NCBI RefSeq assembly: GCF_029076445.1
Contig: NZ_JARESG010000005.1
Location: 1-64,000, forward strand
Length of the DNA stretch: 64,000 nucleotides
Direction of reading: 5' to 3'
Source: Pseudarthrobacter naphthalenicus
GTDB lineage: Bacteria; Actinomycetota; Actinomycetes; Actinomycetales; Micrococcaceae
Shown here: positions 25,742 to 34,511 of the stretch, piece after piece
Layout: each line of letters begins with the position of its first letter
Numbering within the stretch: position 1 is the first letter of the stretch
Made by a program: the position numbers and the translations under genes
The notes under the pieces: model-generated
What the model was told of the DNA's origin: nothing
The model's input: the letters and a program-made list of their open reading frames with translations, nothing else
The model's database searches: none

Positions 25742-26851
25742 ATGTCCGCATTTCGCTCACACGGGCGCGGACACCTCAACGGTCCCGTCGTGGTGATTGG
25801 CACCGGCCTGCTTGGCACCAGCATCGGGCTGGGACTGCGGGGACGGGGGGTGCCGGTATTCCTCTCGGACCCCTCGCCCACCAACCAGGCTGTTGCGGTG
25901 GACATCGGTGCGGGCCAGCCGTTGGGCATGCTTGACGGCGGGACACCGGAGCTTGTGGTGGTGGCCGCGCCGCCGGACGTAACGGCTTCCGTGGTGGCGC
26001 AGGCGCTGACTGACTACCCGGATTCCGTAGTAGTGGACATCGCCAGCGTCAAAGCCGCCATCCTGGCGGAACTGCAGGCGAGCGGGGCGGACATGTCCCG
26101 CTACGTAGGTACGCATCCAATGGCGGGCCGCGAAAAGTCCGGTCCCGTGGCGGCCCGCGGCGAGCTGTTCACCTCCATGCCGTGGGTGGTTTGTCCGGGC
26201 CCCGATTCATCGGCAGACGCCGTGCAGACGGCGCGTTCGCTGGCAACCGATCTCGGCGCGGTAGTTTCGGAATTCACGGCTGACGAGCACGACCAGGCCG
26301 TGGCCCTCGTCTCGCACCTGCCCCAGATCATGTCTTCGTTGCTGGCCAGCCAACTCCAGGGGACACCGCTGCACGCGCTGTCCCTCGCCGGCAACGGCCT
26401 GCGGGACGTTACGCGCATCGCCGCCAGCGACCCCACGCTGTGGGTCCAGATCCTCGGCGGCAACGCCGCGAAAGTGGTGGAGATCCTCTACGGTGTCCGG
26501 GAGGACCTGAACCGGCTGATCGGCACCTTGGAGCAACCCTTGGCGCCGGGTGCCAGACTGGATCTGGCCCAACTCATCAGCGAAGGCAACGCCGGGCAGG
26601 CCCGCATCCCGGGCAAGCACGGCGGACCGCCGCAGGCGTACACCTGGCTGACGGTCCTCGTTGACGACAGGCCTGGCCAGATCGCCAGGCTCCTTACCGA
26701 AATCGGTGAGGTCGGCGTCAACGTGGAAGACCTGAGGCTGGACCATTCGTCCGGGCAGAACGTGGGAATGGTGGAACTCTCCGTACTGCCGAACAAGCAC
26801 GACCACCTGATCGAAGCACTCAACGACCGCGGATGGCGGGTACTGCAGTAA
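25742..26851 (+). CDS. tyrA: Prephenate dehydrogenase
   Basis: A 369-residue NAD(P)-dependent enzyme of tyrosine synthesis that converts prephenate to 4-hydroxyphenylpyruvate. The Rossmann motif is VIGTGLLGTSIGLGLRGRG (Gly20, Gly22, Gly25). The substrate region has GTHPMAGREKSGP and HDQAVALVSHLPQ. A C-terminal ACT domain (about 298-369: TVLVDDRPGQIARLLTEIGE) suggests feedback control by tyrosine. It starts 3 nt after rluB and its stop shares one base with the cmk start. Confidence 0.93.
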   Translation: MSAFRSHGRGHLNGPVVVIGTGLLGTSIGLGLRGRGVPVFLSDPSPTNQAVAVDIGAGQPLGMLDGGTPELVVVAAPPDVTASVVAQALTDYPDSVVVDIASVKAAILAELQASGADMSRYVGTHPMAGREKSGPVAARGELFTSMPWVVCPGPDSSADAVQTARSLATDLGAVVSEFTADEHDQAVALVSHLPQIMSSLLASQLQGTPLHALSLAGNGLRDVTRIAASDPTLWVQILGGNAAKVVEILYGVREDLNRLIGTLEQPLAPGARLDLAQLISEGNAGQARIPGKHGGPPQAYTWLTVLVDDRPGQIARLLTEIGEVGVNVEDLRLDHSSGQNVGMVELSVLPNKHDHLIEALNDRGWRVLQ

Positions 26852-27564
26852 TGACACAGGAACTTCTTGACACCGTGCCGGCCTTGCGCGTCGGCAGGCC
26901 ACTGGTGGTGGCCATTGACGGGCCCTCCGGCTCGGGAAAATCCAGTGTCAGCAGGGAAGTGGCCCGCAGGCTGCACCTCGCCTACCTGGACACGGGCGCC
27001 ATGTACCGTGCCCTCACGTGGTTCTGCGTCTCCGGCGGCATCGACCTCACGGACGCCGCAGCCGTGGAGCAGGCGGCCCGGGACCTCGTCCTGGACCTGA
27101 GCACCACACCCCAGGCGGAATACGTTCGCGTGGACGGGACCGACGTTACCGACGCCATTCGCGAGCCCGCCATTTCGTCGGCGGTCAGCGCGGTGGCCAC
27201 CACACTGGGCGCACGGACCGAACTGATCCGCAGGCAGCGTGAGCTCATCGAAAAGCACCACCGCCGCATGGTGGTGGAAGGGCGGGACATCACCACCGTC
27301 GTCGCGCCCGGCGCCGAGGTCCGCATGCTGCTGACCGCCAGCGAGGAAGCACGGCTCCGCCGCCGCGGTATCCAACTGGGCGGCACCCAGAACGCGGAGC
27401 AACTCGCCGCCCAAGTCACGCAGCGCGATGCGAGGGACTCCACGGTGGTGAACTTCACGCAGGCCGCCGACGGTGTGGTCACACTCGATTCATCAGATCT
27501 TGATTTCACGGAAACCGTTGACGCCGCCCTGGTGATCGTGACAAAGGTCCTCAACCGTGACTGA
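26851..27564 (+). CDS. cmk: Cytidylate kinase
   Basis: A 237-residue kinase phosphorylating CMP and dCMP. The P-loop is IDGPSGSGKSSVSREVA (Lys30). The substrate motifs are YLDTGAMYRALTW and VVEGRDITTVVAPGAEV, and the lid contains RRRGIQLGG. ATG 26851 overlaps the tyrA stop (TAATG). A longer frame from 26833 inside tyrA is rejected. The gene overlaps the following plsC by 8 nt. Confidence 0.95.
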   Translation: MTQELLDTVPALRVGRPLVVAIDGPSGSGKSSVSREVARRLHLAYLDTGAMYRALTWFCVSGGIDLTDAAAVEQAARDLVLDLSTTPQAEYVRVDGTDVTDAIREPAISSAVSAVATTLGARTELIRRQRELIEKHHRRMVVEGRDITTVVAPGAEVRMLLTASEEARLRRRGIQLGGTQNAEQLAAQVTQRDARDSTVVNFTQAADGVVTLDSSDLDFTETVDAALVIVTKVLNRD

Positions 27565-28288
27565 GCGCACCAAGGTTCCGTCCGGCCTGACCATGGCCTG
27601 GAGCCGGCCTGTCGGCTGGCTCCTGGATCACGTGGTGTACCGGACCTCTGTCACCGGCAAGCACAACGTGCCCACGGGCGGACCGGTTATTTTTGCCGGC
27701 AACCACATCAGCTTCCTGGACGGGCCGGTGATGTTCGGCGCGTCTCCGCGCGCCATGCACATCCTCGTCAAGAAGGAGATGTTCAAAGGCTTCCTGGGCC
27801 GGGTGCTGCGCGCTTCCGGCCAGCTCCCGGTGGACCGTTCCGGGGACCGGGCAGCCCTGCTGCTGGGCAAGGATGTGCTCGAGGCCGGCCGCTGCATCGG
27901 GATTCTGCCGGAAGGTACCCGGGGGAGCGGTCAGGCGTTGGACATCAACAACGGGGTCGCCTGGCTGGCACTGAACTCGGGAGCGCCCGTGGTCCCGGTG
28001 GCGATTTTGGGCACCAGGACCGGCAGCGAACACCTCGACACCGTACCCAGGCCCGGGCGGCGTTTCCACGTCAGCTTCGGCAATGCGCTGACCCTGAGCC
28101 GCAACCCCGGCGAAACGGGCCGTGCTTCAATGGACAGGGCGGGATTGGAAATCCGCGCTGCGCTGGCGGGGCACGTCCAGGACACCATCAAACACAGTGG
28201 GCAGCCCCTGCCCCACGCGGATTCCCGCACGAACTTCACAGCAGTAGCCGGGACGCCGGCAGATGACCACTTAAGGAAAGTGCAATGA
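27557..28288 (+). CDS. plsC: 1-acyl-sn-glycerol-3-phosphate acyltransferase (first PlsC paralogue)
   Basis: A 243-residue membrane-associated acyltransferase. Motif I is NHISFLD (His50, Asp55), and motif III PEGTR starts at residue 118. LPVDRSGD supplies the intermediate motif. It converts lysophosphatidate to phosphatidate in phospholipid synthesis. GTG 27557 overlaps the cmk end, and the stop overlaps the der ATG (ATGA). This cmk-plsC-der linkage is common in actinobacteria. A second paralogue lies at 45271-46083. Confidence 0.9.
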   Translation: MTERTKVPSGLTMAWSRPVGWLLDHVVYRTSVTGKHNVPTGGPVIFAGNHISFLDGPVMFGASPRAMHILVKKEMFKGFLGRVLRASGQLPVDRSGDRAALLLGKDVLEAGRCIGILPEGTRGSGQALDINNGVAWLALNSGAPVVPVAILGTRTGSEHLDTVPRPGRRFHVSFGNALTLSRNPGETGRASMDRAGLEIRAALAGHVQDTIKHSGQPLPHADSRTNFTAVAGTPADDHLRKVQ

Positions 28289-29835
28289 GCGATACGACTC
28301 AAACCTCCGGCCCCTCCGGCGCCGGCGAAGATGAATACACGCCCTCCGGCACGGACCATGTGGCCGAGCGGCTGGCAGCCATCGGCGACGACGAGGCGGA
28401 GCTCCGTGCCGCCTCGCTCCGGGCCGGGCTGGCCGACTACGACCTCGATGAGGACGATGCCGCCCTGCTGAGCGGCGACTACGACGACGAGGACTTCGAC
28501 GGTCCGGTCAAGCTCGACCCCGTCCTGGCCATCATCGGACGGCCGAACGTGGGCAAGTCCACACTGGTGAACCGCATCCTGGGCCGCCGCGAAGCCGTGG
28601 TGGAGGACACCCCCGGTGTCACCCGCGACCGCGTGATGTACTCGGCGCACTGGAACGGGCGCAACTTCACCCTCGTGGACACCGGCGGGTGGGAGCACGA
28701 TGCCCGCGGCATCCACGCCCGCGTGGCCGAACAGGCCGAAATGGCAGTGGAACTCGCGGATGCCGTCCTTTTTGTCGTCGATTCGGCGGTGGGCGCCACA
28801 GCCACCGACGAGGGCGTTATGAAGATGCTGCGCCGCAGCAAGAAGCCGGTCATCATGGTGGCCAACAAGGTGGACGACTTCGCCCAGGAGGCGGATTCCG
28901 CCGCCCTGTGGGGCCTTGGCTTCGGCGAGCCGTACCCTGTCTCGGCCCTGCACGGCCGCGGCGTGGCGGACCTCCTGGACCACGTCATGGACACCCTGCC
29001 GGAGTTCTCCACCATTGAGGGCCTGGAACGCTCCGGCGGCCCCCGCCGAATCGCACTGATCGGCCGGCCCAACGTGGGTAAGTCCTCACTGCTGAACAAA
29101 CTGGCCGGTTCGGAGCGCGTGGTGGTGGACAACACTGCGGGAACCACCAGGGACCCCGTGGATGAGTTCATTGAACTGGGCGACCGCACCTGGCGGTTTG
29201 TGGATACCGCCGGCATCCGGCGTCGGCAGCACATGGCACAGGGTGCGGACTACTACGCCTCCCTCCGGACGCAGGCTGCGCTCGAGAAGGCGGAAGTCGC
29301 CGTCGTTCTCCTGGCCGTTGACGAGGTGCTCAGTGAGCAGGATGTCCGCATCCTGCAGCTGGCCATCGAGTCCGGCCGCGCGCTGGTGCTGGCCTTCAAC
29401 AAGTGGGACCTGCTCGACGACGAACGCCGCACCTACCTGGAACGCGAAATCGAACAGGACCTGGCCCACGTTGCCTGGGCTCCGCGGGTGAACATTTCGG
29501 CCCTGACCGGCTGGCACAAGGACCGTCTGGTTCCCGCCCTTGACCTGGCCCTGGAGAGCTGGGACAAGCGAATTCCCACCGGCCGGCTCAACGCCTTCCT
29601 CGGCGAACTCGTGGCAGCCCACCCCCACCCGGTCCGCGGCGGTAAGCAGCCGCGCATCCTCTTCGGCACGCAGGCATCAAGCCGGCCGCCCAAGTTCGTG
29701 CTGTTCACCACCGGATTCCTGGACCCCGGCTACCGCCGCTTCATCACCCGCAGGCTGCGTGAGACCTTCGGTTTCGAAGGCACACCCATCGAGGTCAACA
29801 TGCGCGTGCGCGAAAAGCGCGGTAAGCAGCGTTAA
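28285..29835 (+). CDS. der: Ribosome assembly GTPase Der (EngA)
   Basis: A 516-residue protein with two tandem GTPase domains needed for 50S subunit assembly. The first G1 is GRPNVGKST (Lys91), with TPGVTRDR (G2), DTGG (G3) and NKVD (G4). The second G1 is GRPNVGKSS (Lys266), with NKWD as its G4. A KH-like domain fills about 430-516. Residues 1-76 are an acidic extension absent from E. coli Der, rich in Asp and Glu. ATG 28285 overlaps the plsC stop. Confidence 0.95.
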   Translation: MSDTTQTSGPSGAGEDEYTPSGTDHVAERLAAIGDDEAELRAASLRAGLADYDLDEDDAALLSGDYDDEDFDGPVKLDPVLAIIGRPNVGKSTLVNRILGRREAVVEDTPGVTRDRVMYSAHWNGRNFTLVDTGGWEHDARGIHARVAEQAEMAVELADAVLFVVDSAVGATATDEGVMKMLRRSKKPVIMVANKVDDFAQEADSAALWGLGFGEPYPVSALHGRGVADLLDHVMDTLPEFSTIEGLERSGGPRRIALIGRPNVGKSSLLNKLAGSERVVVDNTAGTTRDPVDEFIELGDRTWRFVDTAGIRRRQHMAQGADYYASLRTQAALEKAEVAVVLLAVDEVLSEQDVRILQLAIESGRALVLAFNKWDLLDDERRTYLEREIEQDLAHVAWAPRVNISALTGWHKDRLVPALDLALESWDKRIPTGRLNAFLGELVAAHPHPVRGGKQPRILFGTQASSRPPKFVLFTTGFLDPGYRRFITRRLRETFGFEGTPIEVNMRVREKRGKQR

Positions 29836-29983
29836 TTACGACACACCGGAGACGTGTGGGTGGCAAAGTGTCACCGACACCCTCCGGGATCGTGTAAGCT
29901 TTTCAAGGTGGTTCGGCCGGACTGCTGAGTTGAAATCCCGGGTAACGCCGGGGAGTAAACGCAGCGGAGAACGGCGGAACTAA

Positions 29984-30060
<77 letters not shown>

Positions 30061-30062
30061 TG

Positions 30063-30100
30063 AAGGGCCGTTTTCCGGTAACAACCGGAAAACGGCCCTT
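30063..30100 (+). terminator. tRNA-Pro terminator
   Basis: A perfect 16-bp stem (30063-30078 with 30085-30100) with a 6-nt loop ends in TTTT. It begins 2 nt after the CCA end of the tRNA. Confidence 0.93.
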
Positions 30101-30120
30101 TTGCGTTGATCCGGCGGTCC

Positions 30121-30432
30121 TTACCTCACGTAGACGGTGTAGTGGACGTGGCCTTGGCCGTCCCAGTATCGGGAGTCCCAATTACGGTGGTGGCCGTGAC
30201 GGTCATTTCCCCAGCAGTCGTAGCCGTCTTCGTCGTAACCGTCCTTGTCATAGCGGCCGTGGCCATTGTGGTCATAGCCGTGATCCTTGTGATCGTTGTG
30301 ATAGGACGAACCACGGTAGGTATCTCCTGACCGGTCGCTGGCAGAGGCGGCGGTGGCAGTCAGGGCTGCACCGCTGAAAGCCAGGCCGGCAGCAACGAGG
30401 GTGGAGCCGAATAAGCGGGTTACTTTGTTCAT
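30121..30432 (-). CDS. Small secreted His/Asp/Gly/Tyr-rich protein of unknown function
   Basis: A 103-residue protein. Residues 1-32 form a Sec signal peptide (KVTRLFGSTLVAAGLAF hydrophobic core, probable cleavage after ASA). The mature part is about 70 residues, dominated by His, Asp, Gly, Tyr, Asn and Arg, with a short repeat DKDGYDEDGYD. It has one Cys. A weak GGGAAA site precedes the ATG. The composition would suit metal binding or a sticky extracellular or wall-associated peptide, but no family was recognised. It faces the tRNA terminator and has no operon partner. Confidence 0.7.
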   Translation of the reverse strand: MNKVTRLFGSTLVAAGLAFSGAALTATAASASDRSGDTYRGSSYHNDHKDHGYDHNGHGRYDKDGYDEDGYDCWGNDRHGHHRNWDSRYWDGQGHVHYTVYVR

Positions 30433-30888
30433 TGGATTTTCCCAACATCATCGGTTAACAGATGCCCGCAGAACAGGTGTCAGGGATGCAGGCACTGGCC
30501 GTCGTCGGCGCGGTGCACGCCCTTGTTGACTCGCCTGTCTACGGTTGTCTCTCAAGGCCTTGGGTGCATCGGCGCTGCCCTTCCGCCTAACGCTGCCCAA
30601 GGCTGCTTGAGGGTGCCAACGCCCGCGCCAACGGAACCCTGTTTACCCCCGGGTTCGGAATCGACGGGGCGCTGTGGGTGATGTGAATACACAGTTGGCC
30701 TGAATAGGCACTGAACTGAGCATGAATGCCGTTCTCAGGACCTTCAATACTCCAGTTTTCGTCCAGCCCGTGATCATTTTGGGGGGACGTGAGAATCAGC
30801 TTACTCAGCTGGTTCCAAGGTGGGAAGACTCCGCGTTTTGTTAAGTGAACAATCCTGCAGGGCGGCAATCTTCTGCACGCCGCCTCTG
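30433..30888. other. 456-nt gap without a convincing gene
   Basis: The gap lies between the starts of the secreted-protein gene and the end of fpg. It is less GC-rich than its surroundings. A minus-strand frame (about 30587-30860) stays open and reads like protein in places (ENWSIEGPENGIHAQF, GQLCIHITHS). However, its third codon positions are only moderately GC-rich, and it has no good start or ribosome site. It could be a decayed gene. The promoter of the secreted-protein gene should lie in 30433-30550. Confidence 0.4.
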
Positions 30889-31758
30889 CTACTTCAGGAA
30901 CTTGGAGGTCCTGCGGTCCGCCAGGATCTTGCCGTGCGTCTGGCACGTGGGGCAGTATTGCAGGGCCGTGTCAGCGAACGACACTTCCCGGACGGTATCC
31001 CCGCAGACCGGGCATGCCTCCCCGGTCCGGGCATGGACCCGCATATGGCTGCGCTTGACGTCCTTGAGTTCGCTGGGAGGCTTCCCCGCGGCCTCGGCCA
31101 AAGCCGTGCCGAGAATGGAATGGATGGCGCCGTACAGAACCTGCACGGTACCGCGGTCCAACGACTTGGCGATCGCAAAGGGCGAAATCCTGGCTGCGTG
31201 CAGTATCTCGTCACTGTAGGCATTGCCTATCCCGGCGATGACGCTTTGGCTCCTGAGAAGGCCTTTGATCTGCTGGGAACTGGATCCGAGTAGTTCAGCC
31301 AGCGCGTCGGCGTCGAAAGCCGCGCTGAAGGGGTCCGGGCCCAGGGCGGCGATTCCCGGAACGTCCTGCGGATCGCGCACCACATAAACGGCAAGGCTCT
31401 TCTTCGTCCCGGCCTCGGTGAGGTCGATGCCGTGACGGCCGCGGGGGCCGTCGAAAGTGATCCTCGCGGCGATGTGGCTTTTGCCAAGCCGCAACTGCGT
31501 GTCGGTGGGGGAATCAGTGAAACGGACCCAGCCGGCCCGCGCAAGATGGAAAACGAGGGACGGTCCGTCGGTGTCAATGCAGATGAACTTTCCGAACCGC
31601 CGCACGCCGGCAACAGTGCTTCCCTCCAGCGCCGTGTAAGGCGGATCGGCGGTCTTCAGAACGGCGAACGACACGATCTGGACCTTCTGCACCCTCGATC
31701 CGCGCAGATGTTCATCCAGGAATCCGGCCAGGCCGGCAACCTCGGGCAGTTCGGGCAT
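30889..31758 (-). CDS. Fpg/Nei-family DNA glycosylase
   Basis: A 289-residue base-excision repair enzyme. MPELPEV puts the catalytic Pro at residue 2 and Glu at 3. The helix-two-turn-helix contains QSVIAGIGNAYSDEIL. A C-terminal zinc finger has Cys249, Cys252, Cys269 and Cys272 (CPVC...CPTC). The subgroup is uncertain: the long KTADPPYTALEGSTVAGVRR segment and missing classical Fpg loop residues suggest an actinobacterial Fpg-like or Nei2-like branch. It removes oxidised bases and nicks the abasic site. It stands alone, with 271 nt of non-coding DNA upstream. Confidence 0.88.
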   Translation of the reverse strand: MPELPEVAGLAGFLDEHLRGSRVQKVQIVSFAVLKTADPPYTALEGSTVAGVRRFGKFICIDTDGPSLVFHLARAGWVRFTDSPTDTQLRLGKSHIAARITFDGPRGRHGIDLTEAGTKKSLAVYVVRDPQDVPGIAALGPDPFSAAFDADALAELLGSSSQQIKGLLRSQSVIAGIGNAYSDEILHAARISPFAIAKSLDRGTVQVLYGAIHSILGTALAEAAGKPPSELKDVKRSHMRVHARTGEACPVCGDTVREVSFADTALQYCPTCQTHGKILADRRTSKFLK

Positions 31759-31959
31759 GGGACTACAGACCGGCAGCCGGCAGATGGGGGAGGGCGCGCA
31801 GGGGGAACCAACCGGCCTTCGCCCTCAGGCTCAGCAGGGCGCCACCGCCAAAGATGATCCGCGGAGCCCCATATCGCTTTTCCCGGGTGTTGCCCGTGCC
31901 TGTGATCCCATGCGTCCCATCATGTCAGAATCACCCTCGAACGCCCGAGGACTTGTGCC

Positions 31960-31965
31960 TATACT
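31960..31965 (+). promoter_or_regulatory. Candidate gcvH promoter -10 element
   Basis: TATACT lies 64 nt before the gcvH ATG and matches TATAAT at five of six positions. A clear -35 is not seen. The rest of 31759-32029 shows no gene. Confidence 0.4.
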
Positions 31966-32029
31966 TTCAGCGGCGGCTTGTTTCCCAGGCCCCGTTGACA
32001 TTGGTGATTGACCCGATGAAAGGCCCCTG

Positions 32030-32416
32030 ATGAGCAACATTCCCGAAGACCTGTCCTACACCGCCGAACATGAGTGGGTCACCGCACCGAACGCCGACGG
32101 CGTCGTCCGGGTGGGCATTACCGACTTCGCCCAGGACGCACTCGGTGACGTTGTCTACGCGCAGATGCCCGAAGCCGGCAGCAAGGTCACCGCCAATGAG
32201 GTCGTGGGCGAAGTCGAATCCACCAAGAGCGTCAGCGACATCTATGCCCCGGTGAGCGGGGAAGTGGTCGCCCGCAACGAATCCCTCGACACCGACTCGG
32301 CGCTGATCAACACGGATCCGTACGGTGACGGCTGGCTGATCGAGATCAAGCTCGCCGAAGCGGACGCCGTGGACTCCTTGCTCAGTGCATCGGAGTACGA
32401 ACAGCAGGTAGGCTGA
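32030..32416 (+). CDS. gcvH: Glycine cleavage system H protein
   Basis: A 128-residue lipoyl carrier protein. The lipoylation site is Lys66 in GEVESTKSVSDIYAPVSG. YTAEHEWV at the start and NTDPYGDGWLIEIK near the end are diagnostic. It shuttles the aminomethyl group between the P, T and L proteins, but gcvT and gcvP are not nearby. As in mycobacteria (Rv1826-Rv1827), it stands next to garA, so it opens a conserved five-gene run. Confidence 0.95.
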   Translation: MSNIPEDLSYTAEHEWVTAPNADGVVRVGITDFAQDALGDVVYAQMPEAGSKVTANEVVGEVESTKSVSDIYAPVSGEVVARNESLDTDSALINTDPYGDGWLIEIKLAEADAVDSLLSASEYEQQVG

Positions 32417-32554
32417 ACATAACGGGTTAATCCGGTCCGGCCAGCAGGCGTCTTCGCACGTCAATGGCCGGATGGGACCCGCGTCGAAACCGCGCGTATC
32501 CCGCGGGAAATGTTGAGTGCAGTCGTGTGAGCTGCAGCGAAAGAGGAGGAAGCC

Positions 32555-33031
32555 ATGGTTGGCCACAAGAAGGACCATGCCGAAGGCGATTACGGCACAG
32601 GTGCGGCCAGGGCTTCGGAGACCACCTCGATCCATCTCACCCCCGTCACCGATGAGCCCATCATTGCCCCCAGGCTCTCCACCGAGGAGCGGCTGTCGGT
32701 CGAGGCCCTGCCTGCCGGATCCGCTCTGCTGGTTGCCCACAGCGGACCGAATGCAGGCGCCCGCTTCCTGCTGGATTCCGACGTCACCACCGCTGGCCGG
32801 CACCCGGATGCGGACATCTTCCTCGACGATGTCACCGTTTCGCGCCGGCACGTGGAATTCCGCCGCACGCCCCGCAGCTTCGAAGTTGTGGACACGGGCA
32901 GCCTCAACGGGACGTATGTCAATCATGACCGGGTTGACAGTGTGGAGCTGAAGTCCGGGAACGAAGTTCAGATCGGCAAGTTCCGCCTCACCTTCTACCT
33001 GAGCCCTGCCCGCGCAGCAGGCCGCGCCTGA
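32555..33031 (+). CDS. garA: FHA-domain regulator GarA/OdhI
   Basis: A 158-residue protein. The N-terminal tail has the phospho-acceptor motif SETTSIHL (Thr23/Thr24), equivalent to the PknB/PknG sites in GarA. The FHA domain covers about 58-150, with GPNAGARFLL, AGRHPDADIFLDD, VSRRHVEF and GSLNGTYVN. In relatives the unphosphorylated form inhibits 2-oxoglutarate dehydrogenase, and phosphorylation makes the FHA domain bind its own tail and releases the enzyme. A clear AGGAGG-type site lies upstream of ATG 32555. The PASTA kinase at 47704-49794 is a possible partner. Confidence 0.94.
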   Translation: MVGHKKDHAEGDYGTGAARASETTSIHLTPVTDEPIIAPRLSTEERLSVEALPAGSALLVAHSGPNAGARFLLDSDVTTAGRHPDADIFLDDVTVSRRHVEFRRTPRSFEVVDTGSLNGTYVNHDRVDSVELKSGNEVQIGKFRLTFYLSPARAAGRA

Positions 33032-33048
33032 TTCAGGAACACTTGTCT

Positions 33049-33771
33049 GTGGCCATGGCCCAACCGGAACGCCGGGGACCCCACGTCCTGAACATTGGGG
33101 AAGTCCTCGCACAACTCAGCGCCGACTTTCCCGGGATGAGCGCGTCGAAAATCAGGTTCCTGGAGGAAAAGGGACTCATCAATCCGCGCCGGACCCCTGC
33201 GGGCTACCGGCAATACGCTGAGAGCGATGTTGAGCGCCTGCGCTTTGTGCTGGCCCTGCAACGCGACCAGTACCTTCCCCTCAAAGTCATCAAGGACTAC
33301 CTTGACGCCATTGACAGGGGAGAGCGCCCCGAAAACCTGCCTCCCGGCGTCGTGGTCTCGCCCAGGATCGTCTCCGACGAACTTGCAGCGGAGCTCCAAA
33401 ACCGGGGGCGTAAATTTAGCGAGGAACAGCTGCGGGCGGAGTCCGGAGCGAGCGTCCCGCTCCTCCAGTCGCTGCTCAGCTTCGGGCTCATCAGCCACAG
33501 CCACGGCAAGTTTGATGAGCATGCGCTCCAGGTAGCCAGGGCATGCGTGCAGTTGGAGGGCCACGGCCTCGAGCCGCGCCACCTGCGCCCGTTCCAGGCC
33601 GCCGCGGAACGCGAATTCGGGCTCGTGGAGCGGGCGGTTGCCCCCTTGGCGTCCCGTCGCGATTCCGCTTCACAGGCGCGGGCGGCAGAAGCAGCCCGCG
33701 AAATTTCCGACCTTTGCCTGATCCTGCACCGGGCCCTGGTGCAGGACCGCATCTCGCGGATGGACATCTGA
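33049..33771 (+). CDS. MerR-family regulator (Rv1828 type)
   Basis: A 240-residue regulator. The N-terminal MerR helix-turn-helix is VLNIGEVLAQL, ASKIRFLEEKGLINPRRT and GYRQYAESDVERLRFV. The C-terminal region (about 110-240) is helical and lacks the Cys pairs of metal sensors. GTG 33049 is chosen because AGGAA lies about 9 nt upstream; TTG 33043 and ATG 33055 are alternatives. Its stop overlaps the next ATG (TGATG). It belongs to the conserved gcvH-garA-merR-DUF151-merR group. Its ligand is unknown. Confidence 0.88.
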   Translation: MAMAQPERRGPHVLNIGEVLAQLSADFPGMSASKIRFLEEKGLINPRRTPAGYRQYAESDVERLRFVLALQRDQYLPLKVIKDYLDAIDRGERPENLPPGVVVSPRIVSDELAAELQNRGRKFSEEQLRAESGASVPLLQSLLSFGLISHSHGKFDEHALQVARACVQLEGHGLEPRHLRPFQAAAEREFGLVERAVAPLASRRDSASQARAAEAAREISDLCLILHRALVQDRISRMDI

Positions 33772-34274
33772 TGATCGAAGTCGAGATCGTAGGCGTTCGC
33801 ATCGAACTGCCCTCCAACCAGCCGCTGGTCCTCCTGCGCGAGATTCACGGTGAACGCCACGTGCCCATTTGGATCGGGACGCCGGAAGCCAGTGCCATTG
33901 CCCTGGCCCAGCAAGGGGTCGTCCCGCCGCGGCCCATGACCCACGACCTTCTCGTGGACGTTGTGGAGTCCCTGGGGCATTCAGTTGTCAGCGTGAACAT
34001 CGTGGCTGTGGAGGACAACATCTTCTATGGCCAGCTCCAGTTCGAGAACGGCACTACCGTCAGTTCCCGGGCCTCGGATGCGTTGGCCATCGCGCTGCGG
34101 GCCAAGTGCCGGATCTGGTGTGCTGACTCGGTCATGGATGAAGCCGGAGTGCGCATCACGGAACACGACGAGGGTGAGGACACCGAGCCTGGCCCCACCG
34201 TGGATGAAGAGCGGGAACTGCGGCGCTTCCGGGAGTTCCTGGACGACGTGGAACCCGAGGATTTTGACGGCTGA
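33771..34274 (+). CDS. DUF151 / bifunctional nuclease-like protein
   Basis: A 167-residue protein of the DUF151 (BFN) family, equivalent to Rv1829. Family motifs are ERHVPIWIGTPEASAIAL, RPMTHDLLVDV, FYGQLQFENG and SSRASDALAIALRAKC. Plant members have DNase and RNase activity; the bacterial role is not established. The last 30 residues are acidic. ATG 33771 shares one base with the preceding merR stop, so the two are probably co-produced. Confidence 0.9.
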   Translation: MIEVEIVGVRIELPSNQPLVLLREIHGERHVPIWIGTPEASAIALAQQGVVPPRPMTHDLLVDVVESLGHSVVSVNIVAVEDNIFYGQLQFENGTTVSSRASDALAIALRAKCRIWCADSVMDEAGVRITEHDEGEDTEPGPTVDEERELRRFREFLDDVEPEDFDG

Positions 34275-34339
34275 GGCGTCATTAAGGTTAAAGTTGAGGC
34301 TGAAACTTCCGACACGCTTTCGCGATCGGTCCTAGGTCT

Positions 34340-34368
34340 TTGACCTGCGGCCCGCGCGGGCCTAACGT
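34340..34368 (+). promoter_or_regulatory. Promoter of the second merR gene, with a palindromic spacer
   Basis: TTGACC (34340-34345), a 17-bp spacer and TAACGT (34363-34368) form a sigma-70-like promoter. The spacer contains the perfect 14-bp palindrome GGCCCGCGCGGGCC (34349-34362), abutting the -10. MerR proteins classically bind dyads between -35 and -10, so autoregulation is plausible. Confidence 0.5.
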
Positions 34369-34440
34369 CGAAGGTATCAAGCTCCCATTGCTTACAGCAG
34401 CCGCGCAAGTCACACTGTAAAAGTACGACCCCCGCGAATT

Positions 34441-34463
34441 GCACGTATGGACTTCATACGTGC
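34441..34463. promoter_or_regulatory. 9-bp inverted repeat in the second merR leader
   Basis: GCACGTATG and CATACGTGC are perfect inverted copies separated by GACTT. The element lies about 70 nt downstream of the predicted promoter and 35 nt before the ribosome binding site. It could be an operator or an mRNA hairpin. Confidence 0.45.
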
Positions 34464-34511
34464 ACTGGCTGATGCAGTGGTCCCCGGGAGCTTATACGAA
34501 GGAGGATCCAG

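Noticed and set aside
30587..30946. 119-codon minus-strand gene overlapping the end of fpg
   Set aside because: Its first part overlaps fpg in another frame. Codon bias is weak and there is no ribosome site. It is kept only as a possible decayed gene within the gap 30433-30888.
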